Origin: Flexivirga caeni
GTDB lineage: Bacteria; Actinomycetota; Actinomycetes; Actinomycetales; Dermatophilaceae
Assembly: GCF_003724155.1 (NCBI RefSeq)
Contig: NZ_RJJQ01000001.1
Location: 124,001 to 188,000 of the forward strand
Length of the DNA: 64,000 nt
Direction of reading: 5' to 3'
How positions within the stretch are numbered: position 1 is the first letter of the stretch; each line of letters opens with the position of its first letter. Position numbers and translations under genes: made by a program. Positions 10,469 to 18,058 of this stretch are shown piece by piece. The notes under the pieces are model-generated. The model saw only the letters and a program-made list of their open reading frames with translations. It ran no database searches and was not told the DNA's origin.

Positions 10469-10993
10469 TCACCCCAGGCGCGGCACGAGTTCGTCGAGAA
10501 GCCCGGCGATCGACCCGGCCACCTCGTGCGCGATCTCCGGCCCCCGGCGGTAGGGGTCGGGTATGTCGTCCTCGTCGCGCGCCCGGTGCCGGAACGCGCC
10601 AATGGCGGCCAGCAGCTCCGGGCCGTGCTCCTCCTGCGGGTGATCGCGCGCGATGCGAGCCAGCTGTCCCAATGTGAAGGTGCGCCGAACCAGACCGGGA
10701 TGATCATCGAGCACGTACCCGCGGTGGAAGGTCTCCATCGCGATGATCAGGTCCGCGGATGTGATGATCTCGCGATCGAGAGCCCGCGCCCGGAACCCGA
10801 TCGGGTCCCCGCCGAGCAGCGTCAGCTCATGCGCCATGTCCTTGTCCATCGAGGCCCCGACGAGGGCACCCGCCCCGGCGCTGGAGAAGTCCCAGCCGGC
10901 CAGGCCGCACCGCTCGCCGGCGAGTCGCGCGTAACGTTCGGCGAACGGCGACCGGCATACGTTGCCGGTGCAGATGAACAACAGATGTGGCAT
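10469..10993 (-). CDS. Low-molecular-weight protein-tyrosine phosphatase
   Basis: A 174-residue LMW-PTP. The catalytic P-loop C-T-G-N-V-C-R-S begins at Cys8 (C-X5-R, Arg14), and the general acid lies in DIPDPYRRG near residue 148. It likely dephosphorylates the C-terminal tyrosines of the divergent BY-kinase, as Wzb does for Wzc. The open frame extends far upstream, but ATG 10993 has GAGGGAG before it and gives the canonical MPHLLFICTGNVCRS start. It converges with the HprK-like gene, with only 7 bp between the stops. Confidence 0.9.
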   Translation of the reverse strand: MPHLLFICTGNVCRSPFAERYARLAGERCGLAGWDFSSAGAGALVGASMDKDMAHELTLLGGDPIGFRARALDREIITSADLIIAMETFHRGYVLDDHPGLVRRTFTLGQLARIARDHPQEEHGPELLAAIGAFRHRARDEDDIPDPYRRGPEIAHEVAGSIAGLLDELVPRLG

Positions 10994-11184
10994 GGCGCCG
11001 GCGACTCCCTCGAGCGGTGACAATTTCTCGGTATTTTGGCATGGTCGTGCCCATGCTGAATTGACCGATATACTCGCGCCGATTGTGAAGAACTTCGGGG
11101 GTCGGCTGGTCTCTCGAAAGCCGAACGCCGCGTCAGGGGACACCTCGGCGTCGTGCGGCATCTATTTGGTCATGGAGACAGACG

Positions 11185-12729
11185 TTGACACTGGAAGATC
11201 TGTGGAAGCTCACACGCCGTTACTGGTTGATGCTGGTCGCATGCGCTGCGATCGGGTTGGCTTTGGCTGCGGCATACACCTGGACCAGGACCAAGGAATA
11301 TACCGCGACCGCGCAGGCGCTGGTCGCGTCGCCGACGGCCTCGGGTCGTAACAACGCTCAGAACAGTAGCGCCGCGTACAGCAACGGGTTGGTCGCGCAG
11401 CAACGCGCGACCGTCTGGGCCAATCTGGCCACGTCGCAGCAAGTCACCAGCCAGGTGATCCGCAACGAGCACCTGAACGAGACACCCGGTCAGCTGGCCG
11501 GCAACATCAGCGCCACGGTCCCGCAGACCTCCCCGATCATCACCGTGCACGCGACCTCGACCGACCCCGCCAAGGCCAAGGCGATCGCCAACTCGGTGGT
11601 CGACGTGCTGACCAGCTACGTGCAAAAGGCCGACCCCGACACCGGTGTCGCGATCAAGAACACCTCCAGCGCGGTCCTCCCCTCCACGCCGTCGTATCCC
11701 AAGCCCGCGAAACTGCTACCCATCGGTTTGCTCGCCGGGCTGATCATCGGCTATCTGCTGGCCCTGATCCAGCACCGCCGCGACACCCGGGTGCGGTCCA
11801 CCGACGACGTCGAAGAGAACCTTGGCGCCGCCGTACTGGGTGTCATCCCCGCCACCCGCGGCCTGGCCGCCGCGGACCGGTCCCTGCACGGCAAACAAGA
11901 CTTCTCCACCCGGGAAGCGCTGCGCCAGCTACGCACCAACCTGCGCTTCGTCGACGTCGACCACGACCCCCGCAGCATCGTGATCACCAGCGCCCGGATG
12001 GGCGAAGGCAAATCCACCGTCGCCGCCTCCCTGGCCTGGGTGATCGCCGACTCCGGCGACAAGGTCGTCCTCGTCGACGCCGACCTGCGCCGGCCCGCCG
12101 TGGCCGGCATCTACGATCTCGACTCCTCCGTCGGCTTGACCCAGGTCCTGGCCGGCACCGCGACCATCGAGGACGCCATCCAGCCCACCGACAAGCACGG
12201 CCTGTACGTGCTGACCGCCGGGCAGATCCCGCCCAACCCCAGCGAACTGCTCGGATCCGGGCGGATGAAACAACTCCTGGAAACCCTTGCCGTGGACTAC
12301 CGCGTCATCCTGGACGCACCACCGCTGCTGCCGGTCACCGACGCGGCCCTGCTATCAGCCAGCGCAGACGGCGCCGTCGTCGTCGTGGCCGCCTCCGATA
12401 CCCGCGTCGAACATGTCCAACGCGCCGCCCACAACCTGCAAGCAGTCGGCGGACGCGTCCTGGGCGGTGTCCTCAACCGCGTCAACACCCGCCGCATCAA
12501 CCGCATCATGTACGGCGACACCCAATACGGCCACGGTGCCTACGGCACCTACGCCGGCGAAAAATACTACGGCGACAACCAGCCCACCGACACCCCCGTC
12601 GGCACCCTCCCGCCAGAGACCGACGACGACGTCACGCAGGTCGGTGTCACCGTGCGGGCTCCGAACGACACCGAACCTGCTGCCAACCTCACCAGCCGCA
12701 AGCTGCTCCGGAAAGAGCGCGCCAAGTAG
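11185..12729 (+). CDS. Polysaccharide co-polymerase / tyrosine autokinase (Wzz-BY-kinase fusion)
   Basis: A 514-residue protein. The N-terminal Wzz domain is bounded by membrane helices at about residues 14-31 and 177-195. A cytoplasmic BY-kinase follows, with Walker A ARMGEGKST (270-278), Walker A' VLVDADLRR (295-303) and Walker B VILDAPP near 376. Six tyrosines are clustered at about 439-465 (YGDTQYGHGAYGTY then KYY), the usual autophosphorylation cluster. It controls chain length and export of exopolysaccharide. The start is TTG 11185 with GGAG eight bases upstream; the TTGACA there is coding, not a -35 box. Base use is strongly C-ending and, unlike neighbours, it keeps three GTAC sites and only one CATAC. 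Confidence 0.93.
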   Translation: MTLEDLWKLTRRYWLMLVACAAIGLALAAAYTWTRTKEYTATAQALVASPTASGRNNAQNSSAAYSNGLVAQQRATVWANLATSQQVTSQVIRNEHLNETPGQLAGNISATVPQTSPIITVHATSTDPAKAKAIANSVVDVLTSYVQKADPDTGVAIKNTSSAVLPSTPSYPKPAKLLPIGLLAGLIIGYLLALIQHRRDTRVRSTDDVEENLGAAVLGVIPATRGLAAADRSLHGKQDFSTREALRQLRTNLRFVDVDHDPRSIVITSARMGEGKSTVAASLAWVIADSGDKVVLVDADLRRPAVAGIYDLDSSVGLTQVLAGTATIEDAIQPTDKHGLYVLTAGQIPPNPSELLGSGRMKQLLETLAVDYRVILDAPPLLPVTDAALLSASADGAVVVVAASDTRVEHVQRAAHNLQAVGGRVLGGVLNRVNTRRINRIMYGDTQYGHGAYGTYAGEKYYGDNQPTDTPVGTLPPETDDDVTQVGVTVRAPNDTEPAANLTSRKLLRKERAK

Positions 12730-12764
12730 GTCGCGGCGCGCGGCCGGGTGGCCGGGGCTGCCTC

Positions 12765-12901
12765 GTCCCGAAGGCGCGACGGTCGAGAGTTAGGGACGCA
12801 AAACCGGCGGCGTGGCGTCCCGAAAGCTCGACCGTCGAGAGTTAGGGACGCAAAACCGGGGGAAACCCGTCCCGAAGGCGCGACGGTCGCGAGTGCGGGA
12901 C
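12765..12901. repeat. Array of three 33-bp palindromes, 52-bp period, opposite orientation
   Basis: Units at 12765-12797, 12817-12849 and 12869-12901, start-to-start 52 bp. They are reverse-complement in sense to the 6286 array (GTCCCGAAGGCGCGACGGTC, then GAGAGTTAGGGAC). Spacers of 19 bp open with GCAAAACCGG. The array fills much of the 303-bp gap between the convergent BY-kinase and ku genes. Confidence 0.9.
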
Positions 12902-12934
12902 GGCTGCGGGACCGGCATTGCCCCGAGTGGGCGG

Positions 12935-12967
12935 TTACTCGTGAGTAAGCCGCTGTACTCGCCAGTA
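12935..12967. promoter_or_regulatory. Pair of operator-like dyads in a convergent gap
   Basis: TTACTCGTGAGTAA (12935-12948) and TACT-CGCC-AGTA (12956-12967), about 20 bp centre to centre. They look like binding sites of a dimeric TetR-type regulator, but both flanking genes end here, so no obvious promoter is served. Confidence 0.35.
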
Positions 12968-13032
12968 ACTGTGCACTCGGGCCGAAATGTGCGATGCGGG
13001 TCGACGCGCGACCGTTGCCGCTTCCGCGCGGC

Positions 13033-13986
13033 TCAGCCGGCCTTCTTCGCCGACTGCTTCCTGGGTGCCGCCTTCGTAGTGCTCGTCTTCTTCGTGGGCG
13101 CCTTCGTGGCGCTCTTCTTCGCGGGCGCCTTCTTCGTGGCGCTCGTCTTCTTCGTGGGCGCCTTCTTTGCTGCCGGCTTGCCAGCCGAAGCCTCCTCGAC
13201 CGGCTCCCCGCGGGCGGACTTGGCACGGTTGACGCTCTGCTGCAGCGCGGCCAGCAGGTCGAGCACTTCGCCGCCTTCGTCCTCCGGCTCCGGCGGCGGC
13301 TGCACCTCGTGACCATCGAGCTTCGCCTGCACCACGGACTTGACGGCCTGCTCGTAGTCGTCGGTGTAATCGCCCGGTTCGTAGTCACCCGAGAGCGATT
13401 CGACCAGCATCCCGGCCATCGCCAGCTCGGCGGGGCTGGTCTCGATCGCCTCGTCGAGCACGCCGAAGTCGGCGGCCCGGATCTCGTCCGGCCACAGCAG
13501 GGTCTGTAACACGATCACCTCATCGTGCACCCGCAGCACCGCGACGGTCGAACGGGTGCGCAACGACACTGTCACCAGCGCGACCCGGTCGGTTGTCTGC
13601 AGTGCCTCGCGCAACAACGTGTAGGGCTTGACCGCACCCTTGTCGGGCTCGAGGTAGTAGCTCTTGTCCAGCAACATCGGGTCGATCTGGTCGATCGGCA
13701 CGAACTTGTCGACCGCGATCTCCTTGCTGGTGCTGATCGGCAGCTCAGCGAGGTCCTCGTCGGTCAGCACAACCAGTTGGCCGTCGTCGGTCTCGTAGCC
13801 CTTGGCGATGTCGTCATACGACACCTGCTCTCCGTCGATGGCGCACACCCGCTGGTATTTGATGCGGCCACCGTCCTCACGATGCACTTGCCGGAACTGC
13901 ACGTCGTGGTTCTCGGTGGCCGAATAGAGCCGCACCGGCACATTGACCAGACCGAAGGAGACCGCGCCCTTCCACATCGCCCGCAT
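13033..13986 (-). CDS. ku: Non-homologous end-joining protein Ku
   Basis: A 317-residue bacterial Ku. It opens MRAMWKGAVSFGLVNVPVRL, the invariant bacterial Ku start, and the core runs to about residue 250 (including RTRSTVAVLRVHDEVIVLQT). A tail of roughly 50 residues is made of lysine/alanine/threonine repeats (AKKAPTKKTSATKKAPAKK), the basic extension that promotes DNA threading in actinobacterial Ku. It binds double-strand breaks and recruits LigD, encoded divergently. Start codons of ku and the ligase are only 46 bp apart, so they share a compact bidirectional promoter. The repetitive codons for the tail are likely to vary in length between strains. Confidence 0.97.
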   Translation of the reverse strand: MRAMWKGAVSFGLVNVPVRLYSATENHDVQFRQVHREDGGRIKYQRVCAIDGEQVSYDDIAKGYETDDGQLVVLTDEDLAELPISTSKEIAVDKFVPIDQIDPMLLDKSYYLEPDKGAVKPYTLLREALQTTDRVALVTVSLRTRSTVAVLRVHDEVIVLQTLLWPDEIRAADFGVLDEAIETSPAELAMAGMLVESLSGDYEPGDYTDDYEQAVKSVVQAKLDGHEVQPPPEPEDEGGEVLDLLAALQQSVNRAKSARGEPVEEASAGKPAAKKAPTKKTSATKKAPAKKSATKAPTKKTSTTKAAPRKQSAKKAG

Positions 13987-14032
13987 CGAACGATTATCCG
14001 CACCGATCCGACCACAGGGCAAGATTGTCGGC

Positions 14033-14995
14033 ATGCGCCCCATGCTCGCCACCCCGGCGGACACCGTCCCGTCAGGAGAGGACTGGATCCACGAGGTCAA
14101 GTGGGACGGCATGCGAGTGCTGGCGCAGGTGGCAGGAGATAAGGTCCGTCTCTCCTCCCGCTCGGAGCGCGATGTCTCGGTCGCCTTCCCCGAACTGCTG
14201 GGGCCGGCCTCCGGCCTGCAGGGGTATGACGACCTGGTGCTCGACGGTGAAGTGGTCGTCATGTCCGGTGGAGTTCCGTCCTTCGCGGCACTGGCCGAGC
14301 GGTTCAACGTGTCCGATCCGGCGATGGCAGCCCGGCTGGCCGGCACGGCTGCGGTCACCTACCTGGTGTTCGACGTGCTGCAGGCAATGGGTCGGCCGAC
14401 CCTGGCCATGCCGTTGCGGCAGCGGCGGCAGCTGCTGGACGGACTGCCATTGCAATCGCCGGTCGTGCACGTCCCGGCGTGGTTCACCGACGGCGCCGAG
14501 CTGGCCGCGGCGACGGCCGCGCAAGGTCTGGAGGGTGTCGTCTCCAAGCGACTGGCCTCGCCATACCGGCCCGGGCGGCGTACACCCGACTGGCGCAAGA
14601 TCGTGCACCGGCGCACCGACTCGTTCGTGGTGTGCGGCTGGCTGCCGGAACGAGACAACCCGGGCGCGCTCGGGTCGGTCTATCTGGCGACACCGACTCC
14701 GGACGGCCCAATGATCTTCCGGGGCCGGGTAGGGTCCGGCCTGGCGGGAGGCCGCGGCGCCGAGTTGCTCGACCGGCTGCGCGAAATCCCTTCACCCGAC
14801 TCACCGTTGACCGAAGAGCCGGTGTGGGAAGCGGACCGCGGTGCGATCCAGTGGGTGCGGCCCGAGTTGATCGCGGACGTGGAATTCCTGGGCATTTCCG
14901 ACGGCGGCCAGCTCCGGCAGCCGACCTGGCACGGCCTGCGGCACGACCTGACCGCGGCAGATCTGATCGGGACGGAGACGGCGGCCGATGACTGA
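14033..14995 (+). CDS. ligD: ATP-dependent DNA ligase, LigD ligase domain as a stand-alone protein
   Basis: A 320-residue protein carrying the adenylation domain with the nucleophilic lysine in EVKWDGMR (K23-x-D-G), motif III-like LVLDGEVVVM, motif IV LEGVVSKRLASPYRPGRR, motif V WRKIV, and an OB fold after about residue 210. It seals breaks in NHEJ. There is no phosphoesterase or polymerase domain; the polymerase is the next gene, overlapping by 8 bp. The start ATG 14033 gives MRPMLATPAD. Frames further upstream run into ku antisense and were not used. Confidence 0.93.
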   Translation: MRPMLATPADTVPSGEDWIHEVKWDGMRVLAQVAGDKVRLSSRSERDVSVAFPELLGPASGLQGYDDLVLDGEVVVMSGGVPSFAALAERFNVSDPAMAARLAGTAAVTYLVFDVLQAMGRPTLAMPLRQRRQLLDGLPLQSPVVHVPAWFTDGAELAAATAAQGLEGVVSKRLASPYRPGRRTPDWRKIVHRRTDSFVVCGWLPERDNPGALGSVYLATPTPDGPMIFRGRVGSGLAGGRGAELLDRLREIPSPDSPLTEEPVWEADRGAIQWVRPELIADVEFLGISDGGQLRQPTWHGLRHDLTAADLIGTETAADD

Positions 14996-15893
14996 CCAGA
15001 TCATCACCGAAGTCGACGGGCGCCGACTGAAGCTGAGCAACCTCGACAAGATCCTCTATCCCGGCACGGAGACGACCAAGGGTGAGGTCCTGCACTACTA
15101 CACCCAGGTGGCGCCGGTTCTGCTGGAGGTCGTCGCCGGGCGCCCAGCGACCCGCATCCGCTGGCCGCACGGCGTCGCCGACCTGTCGTTCTTCGAGAAG
15201 AACCTGCCGGCGGGCGCCCCGGCCTGGTTGCCGCGCATCACCCTCGCCTCCTCCGATTCCCGGGGGTCCGGCGATGACGTGACTTATCCGGTGATCGGTT
15301 CACTGGCCGATCTGGTCTATCTGGTCAATCTGGCATCACTGGAATTCCATGTGCCGCAATGGAGACTGGAGAACGACACGCCGGCCAATCCCGATCGATT
15401 GGTGATCGACCTCGATCCGGGAGCCCCCGCCGGCCTGACCGAATGTGCGCAATTGGCGCTCATCGTCCGCGATCGACTGGCCAGCATCGGACTCGAACAC
15501 TGTGTGCCGGTGACGTCGGGCAGCAAAGGAATGCAGGTGTATGCCGCGCTTAACGGTCGCGAATCCAGCGCTGCCGTGCGCGATGCCGCCCGGGAATTGG
15601 CGCAGCAACTGACCCGAGAACATCCGGACCTGGTTGTCTGGAAGATGACGAAGTCGAAGCGGCCGGGAAAGGTGCTGCTCGACTGGTCGCAGAACACGGC
15701 CGCAAAAACGACCATCGCACCCTATTCGATGCGCGGCAGGGAACAGCCGACAGTGGCCGCGCCACGGACCTGGGCGGAGATCGCGCATGGTGCAACGCAT
15801 TCCGGGACGCTGCGGCAACTCCTCGTCGAGGAGGTCCTGGCCCGGCTGGAGGAGCAGGGCGATCTCTTCCACTCCGGTTTGCTGGGCCGGTGA
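14988..15893 (+). CDS. ligD: LigD polymerase domain protein (non-homologous end-joining polymerase)
   Basis: A 301-residue archaeo-eukaryotic-primase-like polymerase. The metal motif DLDPG is at 141-145, with LEFHVPQWRLEND before it and SGSKGMQVYAAL, KMTKSKRPGKVLLDWSQN and APYSMRGREQPTV after it, all LigD-Pol hallmarks. It fills gaps and adds ribonucleotides at broken ends. Its start overlaps the ligase gene by 8 bp, so the two are translationally coupled. It converges with lsr2 across a nested hairpin at 15928-15975. The LigD 3'-phosphoesterase module is not encoded in the window. Confidence 0.94.
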   Translation: MTDQIITEVDGRRLKLSNLDKILYPGTETTKGEVLHYYTQVAPVLLEVVAGRPATRIRWPHGVADLSFFEKNLPAGAPAWLPRITLASSDSRGSGDDVTYPVIGSLADLVYLVNLASLEFHVPQWRLENDTPANPDRLVIDLDPGAPAGLTECAQLALIVRDRLASIGLEHCVPVTSGSKGMQVYAALNGRESSAAVRDAARELAQQLTREHPDLVVWKMTKSKRPGKVLLDWSQNTAAKTTIAPYSMRGREQPTVAAPRTWAEIAHGATHSGTLRQLLVEEVLARLEEQGDLFHSGLLGR

Positions 15894-15927
15894 CCGCTGT
15901 GGCTGCTGCCGTCGGCCCGGAACAGCA

Positions 15928-15975
15928 GAACACCCCCGAACCGCACCTGTTCTGCGGTCATGACCGGGGGTGTTC
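15928..15975. terminator. Nested bidirectional terminator hairpin
   Basis: Outer stem GAACACCCCCG (15928-15938) with CGGGGGTGTTC (15965-15975), and an inner stem ACCGCA (15940-15945) with TGCGGT (15953-15958). It lies between the convergent ligD polymerase and lsr2 genes. Confidence 0.7.
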
Positions 15976-16023
15976 GGCTATACCGCGGCGGCAGGAATTC
16001 TGGTCGCGGTCATCTCGTAGGTC

Positions 16024-16353
16024 TCAGGAATTTGCGCGTGCGTAAGCTTCCTGGACCTCCGCGGAGACGCGGCCGCGGTCGCTGACCTTGTAGCCGTTCT
16101 TCCGGCCCCATTCGCGCACCTTGTTCAGGTCGGTGCGACCGGATGCCTGGCGAACCGGCATTGCGCCACGTGCCCGTCCGCGAACCGGGCGGGCATGACC
16201 GATCCATTTCGCGAGGTCGTCCCGCAACTGCGCAGAGTTGGCAGCCGAAAGGTCGATCTCGTAAACCTTGCCGTCAAGGCCGAAGTTCACCGTCTCGCTG
16301 GCCTCGGACCCGTCGAGGTCGTCCTCGAGCAGAATCTGGACGCGCTGAGCCAT
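16024..16353 (-). CDS. lsr2: Nucleoid-associated protein Lsr2
   Basis: A 109-residue Lsr2. The N-terminal oligomerisation half starts MAQRVQILLEDDLDGSEA. The C-terminal DNA-binding half has TDLNKVREWGRKNGYKVSDR with an RGR AT-hook-like core. It is an H-NS-like xenogeneic silencer that binds AT-rich DNA and bridges it, and is specific to actinobacteria. ATG 16353 has AGGAG seven bases before it. Exopolysaccharide genes on both sides are the kind of loci Lsr2 commonly represses, but no direct site can be shown here. Confidence 0.96.
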   Translation of the reverse strand: MAQRVQILLEDDLDGSEASETVNFGLDGKVYEIDLSAANSAQLRDDLAKWIGHARPVRGRARGAMPVRQASGRTDLNKVREWGRKNGYKVSDRGRVSAEVQEAYARANS

Positions 16354-16479
16354 TGCACATTCTCCTACCGTGGTTTGACGTGCTGGAACACCCACGCTAA
16401 CACAACTTGCCAGGCCTAATTCAAGACGCAACGAATGCATCTTCGAAGACGAAATATACCTGCGGAGCAAATCCCTGCT

Positions 16480-16662
16480 TCAGCGGTCGTCGGCGGCAGA
16501 CTTTTGCTCCGCGGCGATGCGGTCCTGCTCGAGTTCCCACTGCGCGTGCGCAATCCGCTCGCGCCGGTCACCCTCCATCATGTGCTTGAGAATGATGTAG
16601 AGCAGATAGAGCAACCCGATCGACGGAATCAGAGTCTCGATGTACGGCCACACACCTGCCAT
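16480..16662 (-). CDS. Small single-pass membrane protein
   Basis: A 60-residue protein with one membrane helix (IPSIGLLYLLYIILKHMM, about residues 11-28), followed by a charged helix EGDRRERIAHAQWELEQDR. Small proteins of this pattern with a D-R-R-E-R-x-A-x-x-x-W-E motif are widespread and unnamed in actinobacteria. It lies downstream of the GT2 gene on the same strand. The function is unknown. ATG 16662 is the only start that gives a sensible protein; the open frame upstream is a shadow of GT2. Confidence 0.7.
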   Translation of the reverse strand: MAGVWPYIETLIPSIGLLYLLYIILKHMMEGDRRERIAHAQWELEQDRIAAEQKSAADDR

Positions 16663-16738
16663 GGTATGCCCGTTGTCCGGGAGCGCCGAACCTCGGGCGC
16701 TGCGGGCGAAGGACGGGCAACCCAGACTTGGGAGACGC

Positions 16739-18058
16739 TCACTCCTCCACTGTCGCCTGTATCTGGTGCTCGATTGGCTCCCGTGCCGTTTTCGCCCAGG
16801 TCGAACGGCCGAGCAGCATACGCAGCAACCCCCGCAACAGCACCGGGAACACCAACCACGAATAGACCGTGTACGGCAACACACACAGCACCGCCGAGAG
16901 TGCTCCCCGCATGCCGCGCCCCCGCGTCAGCAGCCCGAGCAGTCCCGGCCCGAAAGACAACAGCAGGTAGAAGGCCAGTATCGGCCACGCCCCGCGCCAG
17001 AACGACAGATCGTCGAACGCCGCCAGCAACACGGCAGCGACCAGCGCGGAGCCGGTGAGTAGTTGGAGGATCGGCATGATCAGGTAATAGGCCATGTCCA
17101 GCCGGGCGACCACAGGCACGTTCGCCCGCCTCGTGCCACCGATGAGGCCGACCGACTCCCATGCGCCTTGGGCCCATCGGGTCCGCTGGCGGTACAGCCG
17201 CCGCAACGATGACACGCCCTGCTGCTCCACCGTGGCGTCCATCTCTTGCGCCCCACGCCAGCCGGCCTGCAGGAGTCGCACCCCGATGTCCTGATCCTCG
17301 GTGAGCCGATGACGCCACGGTCCGTCATCGACAGCCACCTCGTCCAGCGCGGCCAACCGGTTCGCCTGACCGTTTCCGCCCATATTCGCAGTGCCCCATG
17401 CCGTCCGGCCGAGTTGATAGACGCCCCCGAATACCGCGAATTCGACATCCTGCGCCCAGGTCAGCCACCCGCGCCTGTTATAGATGCGCACCAGGGATTG
17501 GACTCCCGCGACTCGCTCCTGGACGAAATGCCGCGCGAAATGCCGCGGCGCATCCTGCGACAACCTCCCGTCGGCATCCACCACGACCACCACCACGCGA
17601 TCAGTGGTCCAGGCTCCTGCAGCCTGGTCCAGCACGACATCGTGGGTATGCCGCCACGCGGCGTTCAATGCCGCTGCCTTGCCCCGACGCGCATCCGGAA
17701 GATCTCGCCGCAGCACGCTCAGGTCTGAGCCGGCGAATCGCTCCAGCACTGCGGGGGTTCCGTCGTCCGATCCGTCGTCAATCACCAGAATGACCTTGTG
17801 TGTCGCCTGCACCGCCCGCAGCCGCGCGACGCTGTCGGCAATCGTCACCTCTTCGTTGAGCGCCGGCACCATGAAAACCCACAGAAAGTCTGCCTCATCC
17901 GCGTCTGGCATCGAACGCCGCCGAACCCTGCTGGCATTGACCCGCAGTATCACGACTGAAAGCAACGACGTAGCCGTCACCGCCAGCACGCACCAAAAGA
18001 GAATGTCGACGTCCGTGGGCAGCCCGGCATACGGGTCGTACCACGCGGCAGATGTCAC
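16739..18058 (-). CDS. Processive family 2 glycosyltransferase
   Basis: A 439-residue membrane glycosyltransferase. One N-terminal helix (about 17-40) is followed by a GT2 catalytic domain with DDGSDD (94-99), DADG (161-164), a TEDQD acceptor-base motif near 252 and QRTRW near 285, then three to four C-terminal membrane helices. D,D,D,Q-x-x-R-W is the signature of cellulose/hyaluronan-type synthases that polymerise and extrude a beta-linked glycan. The start is GTG 18058, overlapping the epimerase stop by four bases (GTGA). Pairing with a UDP-GlcNAc 2-epimerase suggests that ManNAc is part of the polymer, which is inference. Confidence 0.88.
   Translation of the reverse strand: MTSAAWYDPYAGLPTDVDILFWCVLAVTATSLLSVVILRVNASRVRRRSMPDADEADFLWVFMVPALNEEVTIADSVARLRAVQATHKVILVIDDGSDDGTPAVLERFAGSDLSVLRRDLPDARRGKAAALNAAWRHTHDVVLDQAAGAWTTDRVVVVVVDADGRLSQDAPRHFARHFVQERVAGVQSLVRIYNRRGWLTWAQDVEFAVFGGVYQLGRTAWGTANMGGNGQANRLAALDEVAVDDGPWRHRLTEDQDIGVRLLQAGWRGAQEMDATVEQQGVSSLRRLYRQRTRWAQGAWESVGLIGGTRRANVPVVARLDMAYYLIMPILQLLTGSALVAAVLLAAFDDLSFWRGAWPILAFYLLLSFGPGLLGLLTRGRGMRGALSAVLCVLPYTVYSWLVFPVLLRGLLRMLLGRSTWAKTAREPIEHQIQATVEE

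Noticed and set aside
11185-11190. TTGACA as a consensus -35 element
   Set aside because: It coincides with the TTG start and second codon of the BY-kinase, which has GGAG at the proper distance, and no -10 follows at 17 bp.
13040-13190. Tandem DNA repeats at the ku 3' end as a separate element
   Set aside because: They encode the lysine/alanine/threonine tail of Ku, common in actinobacteria, so protein selection explains them.
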